This document shows positions 8,396 to 17,344 of a stretch of DNA of 64,000 nt, in pieces. The notes under the pieces were generated by a model. That model was not told the origin of the DNA and ran no database searches. It was given only the letters and a program-made list of their open reading frames with translations. The translations under genes and the position numbers were made by a program. Source of the stretch: Frateuria_A sp051900535 (GTDB lineage: Bacteria; Pseudomonadota; Gammaproteobacteria; Xanthomonadales; Rhodanobacteraceae); NCBI RefSeq assembly GCF_051900535.1, contig NZ_JBHZGI010000003.1:186001-250000 (forward strand). Direction: 5' to 3'. Positions within the stretch are counted from its first letter, which is position 1. Each line of letters starts with the position of its first letter.

Positions 8396-8459
8396 CCAAG
8401 ACCTTTTTCTGGCGCGGATGGGAATTTCCTGTCCACGCCGCTACTTGCAGGATGAAACG

Positions 8460-8792
8460 ATGAGCCTTCCGATGTCCCTGGTGATCGCCCAGGCTGCCCC
8501 CGCCGCTGCACCGGGCAACCCGCTTTTCAGCTTCCTGCCGCTGATCGCGCTCTTCGTCATCTTCTATTTCCTGATGATCCGGCCGCAGATGAAGCGCCAG
8601 AAGGAGCATCGCAACATGGTCACGGCGCTGGCCAAGGGCGACGAGGTCGTCAGCAACGGCGGCATCGCCGGACGCGTGGAAGAGGTGGGCGAAAGCTTCC
8701 TGACCGTCGAGATCGCGCCGAACGTCAAGATCAAGCTGCAGAAGGGCGCGATCTCCCAGGTGCTGCCCAAGGGCACGCTGAAGTCGTCCTGA
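8460..8792 (+). CDS. yajC: Sec translocon accessory protein YajC
   Basis: Small inner-membrane protein (110 residues) of the SecDF-YajC complex. One N-terminal transmembrane helix (FSFLPLIALFVIFYFLMIRP, about residues 22-41) is followed by the cytoplasmic domain signature RPQMKRQKEHRNMV..L.KGDEVV..GGI.G.V. The start at 8460 is set by AGGA 7 bases upstream (8449-8452) and the typical short Ala-rich N-terminus; upstream in-frame ATGs lack an SD. secD follows 75 bases downstream. Confidence 0.95.
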   Translation: MSLPMSLVIAQAAPAAAPGNPLFSFLPLIALFVIFYFLMIRPQMKRQKEHRNMVTALAKGDEVVSNGGIAGRVEEVGESFLTVEIAPNVKIKLQKGAISQVLPKGTLKSS

Positions 8793-8867
8793 CGAGGCCA
8801 GCCAGGCCATCCGCCGCGGCCGAGGGGGTCGCGGCCTTCGAAGTAACAAGCAACGGGCTTCCCAGGC

Positions 8868-10748
8868 ATGAGTGACTTTCCACGCTGGAAATACGCGCTG
8901 GTCGCGTTGGTATTGCTGTTCGGCATCGTCTACGCGCTACCCAACGCCTTCCCGCCGGTACCGTCGGTGCAGGTCCTTGCCACCCATGGCGCGCCGCTCG
9001 ATGCCTCGGTCAAGCAGAAGGTCGCCGACGCGCTGACCGCGCAGAAGGTGTCCTACAGCGGGCTGGCGATCGAGGGCGACCACCTCGTAGCCGACTTCCC
9101 CAACGCCGACGTGCAGGCCAAGGCGGCCGACGTGGTCAAGGGCGCGCTGGGCGACAACTACACCGTCGCGCTCAACCTCGCCTCGACCGTGCCGGGCTGG
9201 CTGCGCGCGATCCACGCCAACTCGATGCCGCTGGGCCTGGACCTGCAGGGCGGCGTGCACTTCCTGATGGCGGTGGATCAGAACGCCGTGGTCGACAAGC
9301 AGGAAGAGCGCTATGCCGACGACATCCGCAGCCTGCTGCGCGAAAAGAACATCCGCTACGAATCGGTTACCCGCAGCGCGCAGCGTGGCCAGGGCATCGG
9401 CGTGGTGCTGCGCTCGGCCGCCGACCGCACTGCCGCCATCGACGCGATCGCCACCGAATACCCCGATCTGGTTGTGCAGGAAGGCGCCAGCACCGGCGAT
9501 CGCTTCCTGCTGACCGCCTCCGTCAAGCCCGAGAAGCTGCGCGACCTGGCGCTGGCCACGATCCGCCAGAACACCGCCACGCTGCGCAACCGCATCAACG
9601 CGCTGGGCGTGTCCGAGCCGCTGATCCAGCAGCAGGGCGAGGACCAGATCGTGGTGGAACTGGCCGGCGTGCAGAACCCCGCCGAGGCCAAGAAGGTGAT
9701 CGGTGCCATCGCCACGCTGGAATACCGCGCCGGCATCGGCTATGCGGGCGACCCGCGCGCCGTCGAGGCGGCGCGCACCGGCAACGTGCCGCCGGACGCC
9801 AACCTCTACTACATGCGCGATACGCAAGCACCGGTGTTGGTCAGCAAGCGCATCATCGCCACCGGCGACGAGCTGGTGGATGCCTCCTCCGGCGTCGACC
9901 AGCAGAGCGGCACGCCCAAGGTGGACGTGACGCTGAGCGCCTCCGGCGCCAAGAAGATGCTCGACTTCACCAGTGGGAATGTCGGCAAGCCGATGGCGGT
10001 GGTGTACGTGGAGACCGTCTACGACACCAAGATCGTCGACGGCAAGGAAGTGCAGGTGCCCCACACCACGCAGGAGGTCATCAACGACGCGACCATCCAG
10101 GGCGTGTTCGGCAAACAGTTCCAGACCACCGGCCTGGGCAGCCCGAAGGAGGCTTCCGAACTGGCGCTGCTGCTCAAGGGTGGCTCGCTGGCCGCGCCGA
10201 TGAACATCGCCTCGCAGTCGGTGATCGGCCCGAGCATGGGCCAGGACAACATCGAGAAGGGCCTGCGCGCGGTGCTGCTGGGCCTGGGCCTGGTGTTGCT
10301 GGCCGCGGCGATCTACTACCACCTGTTCGGCCTGGTCGCCGATATCGCGCTGTTCTTCAACCTGGTGATCCTGGTCGCCGTGATGTCGATGATCGGCGTC
10401 ACCCTGACCATGCCGGGCATCGCCGGCATCGTGCTGACGCTCGGCATGGCGATCGACGCCAACGTACTGATCTGCGAACGCGTGCGCGAGGAACTGCGCA
10501 ATGGCTCCAGCCCGCACGCGGCCATCCGCGCCGGCTACGACAAGGCCTGGTCGACCATCCTGGACGCCAACGTCACCCACCTGATCGCGGCGCTGGCGCT
10601 CACCACCATGGGCTCCGGCCCGATCAAGGGCTTCGGCGTGACGCTGCTGATCGGCATCCTGACCTCGATGTTCACCTCGGTTACCGTGACCCACGCGATC
10701 ACCGCGCTGATCCACGGCAACCGCAAGCTCAAGACGCTGTCGGTCTGA
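8868..10748 (+). CDS. secD: Protein translocase subunit SecD
   Basis: RND-superfamily membrane subunit (626 residues) that uses proton motive force to complete Sec-dependent export. One N-terminal helix (KYALVALVLLFGIVYALPNAF) is followed by a large periplasmic P1 region with the conserved motif LGLDLQGGVHFLM and the LRNRINALGVSEPLIQQQG segment. Five more transmembrane helices follow in the C-terminal third, including VLTLGMAIDANVLICERVREE and GSGPIKGFGVTLLIGILTSM. secF starts 13 bases after the stop. Confidence 0.98.
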   Translation: MSDFPRWKYALVALVLLFGIVYALPNAFPPVPSVQVLATHGAPLDASVKQKVADALTAQKVSYSGLAIEGDHLVADFPNADVQAKAADVVKGALGDNYTVALNLASTVPGWLRAIHANSMPLGLDLQGGVHFLMAVDQNAVVDKQEERYADDIRSLLREKNIRYESVTRSAQRGQGIGVVLRSAADRTAAIDAIATEYPDLVVQEGASTGDRFLLTASVKPEKLRDLALATIRQNTATLRNRINALGVSEPLIQQQGEDQIVVELAGVQNPAEAKKVIGAIATLEYRAGIGYAGDPRAVEAARTGNVPPDANLYYMRDTQAPVLVSKRIIATGDELVDASSGVDQQSGTPKVDVTLSASGAKKMLDFTSGNVGKPMAVVYVETVYDTKIVDGKEVQVPHTTQEVINDATIQGVFGKQFQTTGLGSPKEASELALLLKGGSLAAPMNIASQSVIGPSMGQDNIEKGLRAVLLGLGLVLLAAAIYYHLFGLVADIALFFNLVILVAVMSMIGVTLTMPGIAGIVLTLGMAIDANVLICERVREELRNGSSPHAAIRAGYDKAWSTILDANVTHLIAALALTTMGSGPIKGFGVTLLIGILTSMFTSVTVTHAITALIHGNRKLKTLSV

Positions 10749-10761
10749 GGACGTACTAACG

Positions 10762-11733
10762 ATGGAAATCTTCAACCACAACAGCAACGTGCCGTTTCTG
10801 CACTGGCGCAAGATCAGCATCGTCATCGCGGCGCTGCTGATGATCGCGTCGGTGGGGCTGCTGCTCACCCGCGGCCTCAACTACGGCCTGGACTTCACCG
10901 GCGGCATCTCGGTCGAGGTCAAATACGACCGCACGATCGACATCGGCGATGTGCGCACGGCGCTGGACGAGGCAGGCATCGAGAACCCGGTCGTGCAGAG
11001 CCTGGGCGGTTCGCGCCAGGTGCTGATCCGCCTGCAGCCCAAGGCTGACGGCAAGGACGGCGCGGCCCCCGGCGAGAGCGCCTCGGCGCGTGCCGACAAG
11101 GTCGCCGCCAGCGTCATGGCCGCGCTCAAGAAGGAGCGCCCGGACGCGGTGGAAAGCAGCCACAGCTTCGTCAGCCCGCAGGTGGGTGACGAGCTCAAGA
11201 GCGACGGCTCGATCGCAGCGATCTTCGTGATCATTGGCATCGGCGTGTACCTGTGGATCCGCTTCGAGCGCCGCTTCGCGATCGCGGCGCTACTGACCGA
11301 AGTGCACGACACGCTGGTCACCCTCGGCGTGATCTCGCTGGTACAGCGCGAATTCGACCTGACCGTGCTGGCGTCGGTGCTGGCGGTGATCGGTTACTCG
11401 ATCAACGACAAGGTGGTGGTATTCGACCGCATTCGCGAGCTGTTCCGGCTCTCGCGCAAGGCCGAACCGGAAGAGGTCCTCAACCGTTCGATCAATACCA
11501 CACTGTCGCGAACCATCATCACCTCGTTGTTCACCGGCATCACGATGGCCGCGCTTTACTTCATCGGCGGTCCCCAGGTGCACGGCTTCGCCATCACCAT
11601 GCTGATCGGCATCGTGGTCGGTACGCTGTCCTCGATCTTCGTGGCCAGCCCGATCCTGCTTTGGCTGGGCGTGTCCAAGAAGGACCTGATGCCGCAGACC
11701 AAGGACAACCCGGAGCTTGCGCGGCGGCCCTGA
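10762..11733 (+). CDS. secF: Protein translocase subunit SecF
   Basis: Partner of SecD (323 residues; E. coli 323). First helix WRKISIVIAALLMIASVGLLL, then the SecF signature RGLNYGLDFTGGISVEVKY, a short periplasmic domain, and five C-terminal helices including VIGYSINDKVVVFDRIRE and TLSRTIITSLFTGITMAALYF. The periplasmic domain has a Lys/Gly/Ala-rich insertion (PKADGKDGAAPGESASAR). It ends the queA-secF series and is followed by a strong terminator. Confidence 0.98.
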   Translation: MEIFNHNSNVPFLHWRKISIVIAALLMIASVGLLLTRGLNYGLDFTGGISVEVKYDRTIDIGDVRTALDEAGIENPVVQSLGGSRQVLIRLQPKADGKDGAAPGESASARADKVAASVMAALKKERPDAVESSHSFVSPQVGDELKSDGSIAAIFVIIGIGVYLWIRFERRFAIAALLTEVHDTLVTLGVISLVQREFDLTVLASVLAVIGYSINDKVVVFDRIRELFRLSRKAEPEEVLNRSINTTLSRTIITSLFTGITMAALYFIGGPQVHGFAITMLIGIVVGTLSSIFVASPILLWLGVSKKDLMPQTKDNPELARRP

Positions 11734-11752
11734 GTTGCCCGTATCCCGCCAA

Positions 11753-11783
11753 AAAAGCCCGGCCATGTGCCGGGCTTTTTTTT
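11753..11783 (+). terminator. Rho-independent terminator after secF
   Basis: GCCCGGC (11757-11763) pairs with GCCGGGC (11769-11775) around the loop CATGT. The flanking A4 and T8 extend the stem and supply the T tract. Confidence 0.9.
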
Positions 11784-11910
11784 GGTCTTTCGCGAGGTCG
11801 GTCCCATACGCCCTTCGGACAATGTCCCGCCGAGGCGGGAAGGCGCCTCACGGGCAAACCGGGCTCCAGGTGGCCGCAGCAACGGTGATCCCGTTCGCAG
11901 CTTCGCCCGT

Positions 11911-11937
11911 TCAATTTTTCCGCCAGTCGACCGATAA
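11911..11937 (+). promoter_or_regulatory. Sigma-28 (FliA) promoter of motAB
   Basis: TCAATTTT (11911-11918), an exact 11-base spacer, then ACCGATAA (11930-11937). Against the FliA consensus TAAAGTTT-N11-GCCGATAA this is 6/8 and 7/8. It lies 40 bases before the motA start, in the gap after the secF terminator. It would place the stator genes in the late flagellar class. Confidence 0.75.
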
Positions 11938-11977
11938 CCCGGAGTGATTGGAAGGCGTCGCGCGCCCGGAGTGGGAA

Positions 11978-12847
11978 ATGCTGGTTCTGGTTGGAACGTT
12001 GGTCGTCATCGGCTGCGTGCTCGGCGGCTATGTGATGTCGCATGGACAGCTGCTGGCGCTGTGGCAACCCTACGAGCTGCTGATCATCTTCGGGGGCGCG
12101 ATCGGCGCTTTCCTGACGGCCAATTCCAGCAAGGTCGTCAAGGCGGCCCTGAGCGAGGCGGCGGCCCTGGTGAAGGGGCCGAACTACAAGAAGCAGGACT
12201 ACGTCGACCTGCTGGCGTTGCTGTATGACATCTTCGGCGTCATGCGCAAGGAAGGCGTGCTCGGGATGGAGTCGCACATCGAGGATCCGCAGTCGAGCTC
12301 GGTGTTTTCGGCCTACCCGCGGTTGCTTCGCGAGCACCACCTGGTCGAGTTCATCACCGACTGCCTGCGCCTGATCGTGGGCGGCAGCATGGAGCCGCAT
12401 GAGCTGGAAGCGTTGCTGGACGCCGAGGTCGAGAACCACCATCACGAGGCGGAGGCGCCGGCGCAGGCAGTGGCCAAGATGGCAGACGCATTGCCGGGCT
12501 TCGGCATCGTCGCGGCGGTGCTGGGCATCGTCACCACCATGTCAAACCTGGGCGGAGACACCTCGCGTATCGGCGAGCACATCGCCGGCGCGCTGGTCGG
12601 CACCTTCCTGGGCATCCTGCTCTGCTACGGCTTCATCGGGCCGGTCGCGGCGGCGATGGAAAGCCGCGTGCGCGAGGACGGCAAGGCTTTCGAGTGCGTC
12701 AAGGTGGCGCTGATGGCCAATCTGCGCGGCTACAACCCGAAAGTTTCGGTGGAGTTCGCGCGCAAGGCGCTCTCGGCGCACTCGCGCCCCAATTTCCAGG
12801 ATCTCGAGGACCACCTCAAGGGCGCCCGCGCCGGAGCCGGCGCATGA
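11978..12847 (+). CDS. motA: Flagellar motor stator protein MotA
   Basis: Proton-channel stator subunit (289 residues) that, with MotB, powers flagellar rotation. The N-terminus MLVLVGTLVVIGCVLGGYVMSHG closely matches the start of E. coli MotA. Four transmembrane helices are visible, including YELLIIFGGAIGAFL, FGIVAAVLGIVTTMSNLG and IAGALVGTFLGILLCYGFIGPVA. A large cytoplasmic loop lies between helices 2 and 3. ATG 11978 is preferred over the in-frame ORF start at 11948 because GGAG sits 6 bases upstream and homologues begin at this methionine. Its stop overlaps the motB start (ATGA). Confidence 0.95.
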   Translation: MLVLVGTLVVIGCVLGGYVMSHGQLLALWQPYELLIIFGGAIGAFLTANSSKVVKAALSEAAALVKGPNYKKQDYVDLLALLYDIFGVMRKEGVLGMESHIEDPQSSSVFSAYPRLLREHHLVEFITDCLRLIVGGSMEPHELEALLDAEVENHHHEAEAPAQAVAKMADALPGFGIVAAVLGIVTTMSNLGGDTSRIGEHIAGALVGTFLGILLCYGFIGPVAAAMESRVREDGKAFECVKVALMANLRGYNPKVSVEFARKALSAHSRPNFQDLEDHLKGARAGAGA

Positions 12848-13911
12848 GCGAAGGAGGCGGCCCGCCGATCATCATCAAACGGGTGAAGAAACAGGCGCAC
12901 GGCCACCACGGCGGCGCCTGGAAGGTGGCCTACGCCGACTTCGTAACGGCGATGATGGCGTTCTTCCTGGTGATGTGGATCCTTGGTGCCGGCACGCGCG
13001 AGCAAAAGGCCGCGATCTCCGAATACTTCCGCAATCCCAGCATGACGCCGGGCAACGCCACCGTTGCGCCGCCAGGTCGCATGGGCCCCGGCGGCGCCAG
13101 CGACGCGGCGGTACAACTGGGCGGCGCAATGGATCTCTCGCACGGGCCCGGCAAGGACCGCCACAACGGCCCATCCGCCCCGGTTTCCAAGGAGGCGATC
13201 GAAAAGCGCGCGCGCGAACAGGAAAAGGCGCGCCTGCAGGAGCTGATGCAGCAGTTGCATGCCGCGATCCAGAACAGCCAGGCGCTCGCGCCATTCAAGG
13301 ACCAGCTGCTGCTGGACATCACCTCCGAAGGCCTGCGCATCCAGATCGTGGACAAGCTCAACCGGCCGATGTTCGACCTGGGCAGCGCACAGTTGAAGGA
13401 TTACACCCGCGCCATCCTGGGTGAGCTCGGCACCTTCATCAACCGCGTGCCCAACCGCGTCAGCATCACCGGACACACGGACGACGCGCCGTACGCCAAC
13501 GAGCGCGACTACAGCAATTGGGAGCTTTCCACCGACCGTGCCAACGCGGCCAGGCGCGCGTTGCTCGCAGGCGGCATGACCAAGGGCAAGACCGCGCGTG
13601 TAGTCGGCCTGGCGGCCTCGGTGCCGCTGGACAAGGCGCACCCGGACAATCCGATCAACCGACGGATCAGCATCATCGTGATGACCAGGGAGGCCGAAGC
13701 GGCGGCCTTGTCGCAGGATGTGGTCGACGCCCACCCCACGCAGGACCCACCCACCGCTTCGGTGCAGGCGCCGCCCACGCCGACGACAGGTGCGACGCGT
13801 GTTTCCGCGCATCCCGAGGTCACGATGCCCGCCGGCGTCTCCCTGCCGGCTGCGCCGGTCGCCGCCACGGCGTTGCCGGTGCCGCCCACGCTGCGTCCGG
13901 CTGGCCGCTAG
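12844..13911 (+). CDS. motB: Flagellar motor stator protein MotB
   Basis: Stator subunit anchored to peptidoglycan (355 residues). A basic cytoplasmic N-terminus is followed by a single helix containing the proton-carrying Asp32 (YADFVTAMMAFFLVMWILG, the same residue number as in E. coli). Then come a plug/linker region and an OmpA-like peptidoglycan-binding domain (SITGHTDDAPYANERDYSNWELSTDRANAARR). The C-terminal 60 residues are a Pro/Thr/Ala-rich tail. It overlaps motA by 4 bases, so the two are translationally coupled and share the sigma-28 promoter. Confidence 0.95.
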   Translation: MSEGGGPPIIIKRVKKQAHGHHGGAWKVAYADFVTAMMAFFLVMWILGAGTREQKAAISEYFRNPSMTPGNATVAPPGRMGPGGASDAAVQLGGAMDLSHGPGKDRHNGPSAPVSKEAIEKRAREQEKARLQELMQQLHAAIQNSQALAPFKDQLLLDITSEGLRIQIVDKLNRPMFDLGSAQLKDYTRAILGELGTFINRVPNRVSITGHTDDAPYANERDYSNWELSTDRANAARRALLAGGMTKGKTARVVGLAASVPLDKAHPDNPINRRISIIVMTREAEAAALSQDVVDAHPTQDPPTASVQAPPTPTTGATRVSAHPEVTMPAGVSLPAAPVAATALPVPPTLRPAGR

Positions 13912-13913
13912 GC

Positions 13914-13945
13914 GCCGCCTCGCGTAGGAGCCCACTCGTGGGCGA
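13914..13945. repeat. Dispersed repeat family B, variant arm
   Basis: GTAGGAGCCCACTCGTGGGCGACG, a variant of the GTAGGAGCG repeat, lies just after motB. A close relative (CCCATCCGTGGGCGGTGACCTGCC) sits at about 15189-15213. The remaining bases to 14086 contain only a short ATcontaining stretch and a small hairpin (CTCCTTGAAGGAG). Confidence 0.5.
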
Positions 13946-14086
13946 CGATCTGCCAAGGCAAAAAATCCGCGCGCCGACAGCGGGAACAAAAAACCATCCC
14001 GCCCAAACACTCTCCTTGAAGGAGAAAGCTCCAAGGCCTGGGGACGTGCGCACGAGGCCGGCCGCCAACCGCCCGGCGACTGATAC

Positions 14087-14626
14087 CTAGGCCCAGGCCC
14101 GCCGCGACTCGCGATTGGGCGGGTAATAGGCGAACACGTGGTTCGGGCTGCCGTAGAAGTCCATGTCCTCGATGTGCTCGCCGCCGAGCCGCTCGGCGAC
14201 CCGGTCGGAGGCCGCGTTGCCGATGCGTACCAGACTGATCACGCGGACCGCGTGCAACTGGTTCCAGGCGAACTCGAGGATGGCCTGGCCCGCCTCGGTG
14301 GCGTAGCCCCGGTGGCGGAATTCGGGCTTGAGCATCCAGCCCAGTTCCAGGTCCGGCCAGCCTTCCGGGTACATCAGGCCGGCACGGCCGATGAACTGGC
14401 CCGTGTCCTTGAGCTCCAGCGCCCACATGCCGCAGCCGCGCAATGCCCAGTGGCCCAGCAGCATGGCCAGCGAGCGCCAGGCGCTGGTGCGGTCCAGCGG
14501 CTGGCCGTCGCCGATCCAGCGGGTACTGTCCGGGTCGGCGAGCATGGCGGCGTAGTCGTCGAAATGGCGCGCAGCCAGCGCGGTCAGGCGCAGGCGCGGC
14601 GTTTCGAGAGTGGGTATATCGAACAT
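14087..14626 (-). CDS. GNAT family N-acetyltransferase (RimJ/RimL type)
   Basis: Acetyl-CoA-dependent acetyltransferase of 179 residues. It has the RimJ/RimL-type start (LETPRLRLTALAARHFDDYAAML), the central LELGWMLKPEFRHRGYATEA acetyl-CoA binding loop, and the closing NAASDRVAERLGG segment. Such proteins acetylate ribosomal protein N-termini, amino acids or small molecules. Nothing in the sequence identifies the substrate. It is followed on the same strand by no close gene, but the SET protein lies 20 bases upstream and may be co-transcribed. Confidence 0.85.
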   Translation of the reverse strand: MFDIPTLETPRLRLTALAARHFDDYAAMLADPDSTRWIGDGQPLDRTSAWRSLAMLLGHWALRGCGMWALELKDTGQFIGRAGLMYPEGWPDLELGWMLKPEFRHRGYATEAGQAILEFAWNQLHAVRVISLVRIGNAASDRVAERLGGEHIEDMDFYGSPNHVFAYYPPNRESRRAWA

Positions 14627-14646
14627 CGTCGTTGGAGCAGCGGCCG

Positions 14647-15099
14647 TTACTTGAGCAATCGGCTCAGCGCACGTGTACTTGAGGCCAGGCTCTCGGCCCA
14701 GTCGTACCCGACGATCTTCTCACCGGTGGCCGTGTCGATAAAGTCCTCCGCCTGGCCTGGTGGCAGCAGATGGCGGTAGTCCACGGTGAGCTCGGTGCCG
14801 GCCGGTAGGTCGGCCAGCGCGAACACGAAGCCCAGGTGCCACAGGCCGGTGGGCTCGAAGCTGTGGTTGATGTAGCACTCGTCCGGCCAATCGGGCGACA
14901 GCGTGTAGCGGTCCTCGAACCAGCGCGCGCTGGCGTAGGCCATCTCCGGCCGAGCGGCCAGGTCGGCGGCATTCCATGTGCGGTCGATCGCATCCGGTGC
15001 GGTGACGATGCGCCCCGCGGCCACGTCCTCGTCCAGGAACAGGCCCTTGCCGGCGCCGCCGATGGTGGAGGCGGCAATGCGATAGCGCGGAAGAATCAT
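14647..15099 (-). CDS. SET domain-containing protein
   Basis: Compact protein of 150 residues consisting almost entirely of a SET fold, the SAM-dependent lysine methyltransferase domain. Signature elements are GAGKGLFLDEDVAAG (residues 15-29), CYINHSFEPTG with the NHS core at 78-80, and ELTVDYRHL with Tyr108 as the likely catalytic tyrosine. The post-SET cysteines common in eukaryotic enzymes are absent, as in short bacterial SET proteins. ATG 15099 was chosen because upstream codons of the long frame are repetitive Arg/Ala and not homologous. The target protein is unknown. Confidence 0.78.
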   Translation of the reverse strand: MILPRYRIAASTIGGAGKGLFLDEDVAAGRIVTAPDAIDRTWNAADLAARPEMAYASARWFEDRYTLSPDWPDECYINHSFEPTGLWHLGFVFALADLPAGTELTVDYRHLLPPGQAEDFIDTATGEKIVGYDWAESLASSTRALSRLLK

Positions 15100-15340
15100 G
15101 GTGGTCTGGCGGCGTGGAAAGCGCGCGAGTGTAGCGCAAGGGCGACGGTGCGCTGCCAGAGAGCTGGCCGCCTGGCAGAGGCCACCAGATGCCCATCCGT
15201 GGGCGGTGACCTGCCACTGCCATGGCCGGAGGAGCGCTCCGCGCTCCCGAGGGGCTGGGCGTCGGCGAGGAACGAGAACCCGTTTTGCCCCAGCCCTCCC
15301 CGGGGCGGCCCCCGGGGAGTCGATGGAAGCCCGACGGCGA

Positions 15341-15688
15341 TCAGCCCTGGGCGACTGCCTTTGCCTTGCGGTGCGCGCTCTTCTTCGCCGGAGCCGTCTT
15401 CGGCGGCGGCAGGTCGCCACTGAAGCGGATGGCGTCGTGATTGCGCTCGAGCGTGCCCTTGCCGATGCCCTTGACCTGGGCCAGGTCTTCCACCCGCTTG
15501 AACGGGCCGTGCGCCTGGCGCCAGGCGACGATCGCCTGCGCCTTGGACTGGCCGATGCCGTCCAGCGACCTGGCGATAGTCGTGGCGTCGGCCTTGTTGA
15601 CGTTCACCGGCGTGGCGGCGAACGCCGGCAGCGCGAACGAGGCCGCGACGGCCAGTGCGACGAGCAGTTGGCGGAACTTCGACTGCAT
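15341..15688 (-). CDS. ComEA-family helix-hairpin-helix DNA-binding protein
   Basis: Exported 115-residue protein with a signal peptide (MQSKFRQLLVALAVAASFALPAFA, cleavage after AFA) and a tandem helix-hairpin-helix domain: PVNVNKADATTIARSLDGIGQSKA and GPFKRVEDLAQVKGIG. A Lys/Pro-rich basic tail follows. ComEA proteins bind incoming DNA in the periplasm during natural transformation. No other competence gene is nearby, as is common for this single-domain form. The start at 15688 has a strong SD (GGAGGG) and the signal peptide. A GC-rich 10-bp inverted repeat (CTCCCCGGGG/CCCCGGGGAG) lies downstream, at about 15296-15320, without a T run. Confidence 0.85.
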   Translation of the reverse strand: MQSKFRQLLVALAVAASFALPAFAATPVNVNKADATTIARSLDGIGQSKAQAIVAWRQAHGPFKRVEDLAQVKGIGKGTLERNHDAIRFSGDLPPPKTAPAKKSAHRKAKAVAQG

Positions 15689-15861
15689 GGTTTTCCCTCC
15701 CTGGGATGCGTTGGACGGCACCGTTGCCGTCCGGAAAGTGTGGCCGGGGACGGGGACGGCCACAGTCGGCGGCGGGCGCTGCAGCCGGGCAGGCTCGGTC
15801 GCCGGCCCCTGTGGGCGGTAGCCGACGCCGTGTGGGCCGTGACGGGCCGTTCCGGTGCCGC

Positions 15862-15870
15862 TGGTACACT
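15862..15870 (+). promoter_or_regulatory. Possible extended -10 promoter for the M20 peptidase/yggS pair
   Basis: TGG-TACACT at 15862-15870 fits an extended -10 element, 36 bases before the peptidase start in the gap between divergent genes. I see no clear -35. Confidence 0.4.
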
Positions 15871-15906
15871 AGAGGGCTTCCCGCATGCATTTAAGGAGTC
15901 TCGCCC

Positions 15907-17340
15907 ATGGATACCGCGCGCCTGTCCGGCTTCATCGGTGGTTTGTGGGACGACGAGATCGTGCCGCAGCTCGTCGAGTACATCCGCATCCCCAACAAGT
16001 CACCGATGTTCGACGCCAAGTGGGTCGAGCACGGCTACATGGACCAGGCGGTGGCACTGCTGGAGCGCTGGGCGCGCGGCAAGCTGGCCTCGCTCAAGGG
16101 CGCCACGCTCGAGGTGGTGCGGTTGCCCGGGCGTACGCCGCTGATCTACATCGACGTACCGGCCACGCTGGCCGGCTGCGAGGACACCGTGGTGCTCTAC
16201 GGTCACCTCGACAAGCAGCCGGAAATGACCGGGTGGGCCGAGGGCCTGGGTCCGTGGACGCCGGTGATCAAGGGCGACAAGCTCTACGGTCGCGGCGGCG
16301 CCGACGACGGTTACGCGATGTTCGGCTCGCTCTCGGCGCTGCTGGCGCTGGCCGAGCAGGGCGTGCCCCATGCGCGCTGCGTGATCATGATCGAGGCCTG
16401 CGAGGAATCGGGCAGCTACGACCTGCCCCATTATGTGGACCACCTGTCCGCGCGCATCGGCAACCCTTCGCTGGTGGTCTGCCTGGATTCGGGTTGCGGC
16501 AACTACGACCAGCTGTGGCTGACCACCTCGCTGCGCGGCATGACCGGCGGCGAGCTGACGGTGCAGGTGCTGGAGGAGGGCGTGCATTCGGGCGACGCTT
16601 CGGGCGTGGTGCCGTCGAGCTTCCGCATCCTGCGCGAGATCCTCTCGCGGCTGGAAGATCCGGCCACCGGCAGGATCAAGCCGGAAGAGCTCTACGTGGA
16701 GGTCCCGCCGCAGCGCATCGAGCAGGCGCGGCGATCCACCGAGGTACTGGGCGAGGCGGTGTACGACAAGTTCCCGTTTGTCGAGGGCATGCAGCCGGTG
16801 ACCAAGGACCTGGTCGAGCTGGTACTCAACCGCACCTGGCGTCCGCAGCTGGCGGTGACCGGCGTGGGCGGCATGCCGGCGCTGGAGAGCGCGGGCAACG
16901 TGTTGCGCCCGTTCACCGCGGTCAAGCTCAGCCTGCGCGTGCCACCGACGCTCAACGGCGCCAAGGCCGGCAAGTTCCTCAAGGAACTGCTGGAGAAGGA
17001 TCCGCCCTACGGCGCCAAGGTCAGCTTCAGGCTGGAGAAGGACGGCAGCGGCTGGAACGCGCCACAGCTGTCGGAGTGGCTCGAAAAGGCGGTGGCCGAG
17101 GCCTCCGAGCACTATTTCGGCGCACCGGCGGCGTACATGGGCGAGGGTGGCTCGATCCCGTTCATGGGCATGCTGGGCGAGAAGTTCCCGCAGGCGCAGT
17201 TCCTGATCACCGGCGTGCTCGGCCCGCATTCCAATGCCCACGGCCCCAACGAGTTCCTGCACATTCCCACCGGCAAGAAGGTGAGCATGGTGGTGGCCGA
17301 GGTAGTCGCCCGCCACGGCGAGCAGGCCCGCAAGGGCTGA
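15907..17340 (+). CDS. M20 family metallodipeptidase
   Basis: Cytoplasmic zinc dipeptidase of the M20 carnosinase-like group (477 residues, no signal peptide). Metal and catalytic residues are visible: His100 and Asp102 in LYGHLDKQPE, the bridging Asp133 in GRGGADDGYAMF, and the general-base pair Glu166-Glu167 in EACEESGS. Two later conserved segments are GGSIPFMG and a His in HSNAHGPNEFLHI. A lid/dimerisation domain lies between the two metal-binding halves. A strong SD (AAGGAG, 8-base spacing) supports the start. It probably hydrolyses short peptides. yggS follows after 4 bases. Confidence 0.92.
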   Translation: MDTARLSGFIGGLWDDEIVPQLVEYIRIPNKSPMFDAKWVEHGYMDQAVALLERWARGKLASLKGATLEVVRLPGRTPLIYIDVPATLAGCEDTVVLYGHLDKQPEMTGWAEGLGPWTPVIKGDKLYGRGGADDGYAMFGSLSALLALAEQGVPHARCVIMIEACEESGSYDLPHYVDHLSARIGNPSLVVCLDSGCGNYDQLWLTTSLRGMTGGELTVQVLEEGVHSGDASGVVPSSFRILREILSRLEDPATGRIKPEELYVEVPPQRIEQARRSTEVLGEAVYDKFPFVEGMQPVTKDLVELVLNRTWRPQLAVTGVGGMPALESAGNVLRPFTAVKLSLRVPPTLNGAKAGKFLKELLEKDPPYGAKVSFRLEKDGSGWNAPQLSEWLEKAVAEASEHYFGAPAAYMGEGGSIPFMGMLGEKFPQAQFLITGVLGPHSNAHGPNEFLHIPTGKKVSMVVAEVVARHGEQARKG

Positions 17341-17344
17341 ACCC

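Noticed and set aside
8937..10880. 647-codon antisense frame opposite secD
   Set aside because: Shadow of secD, Asp/His/Gln-rich with no family features.
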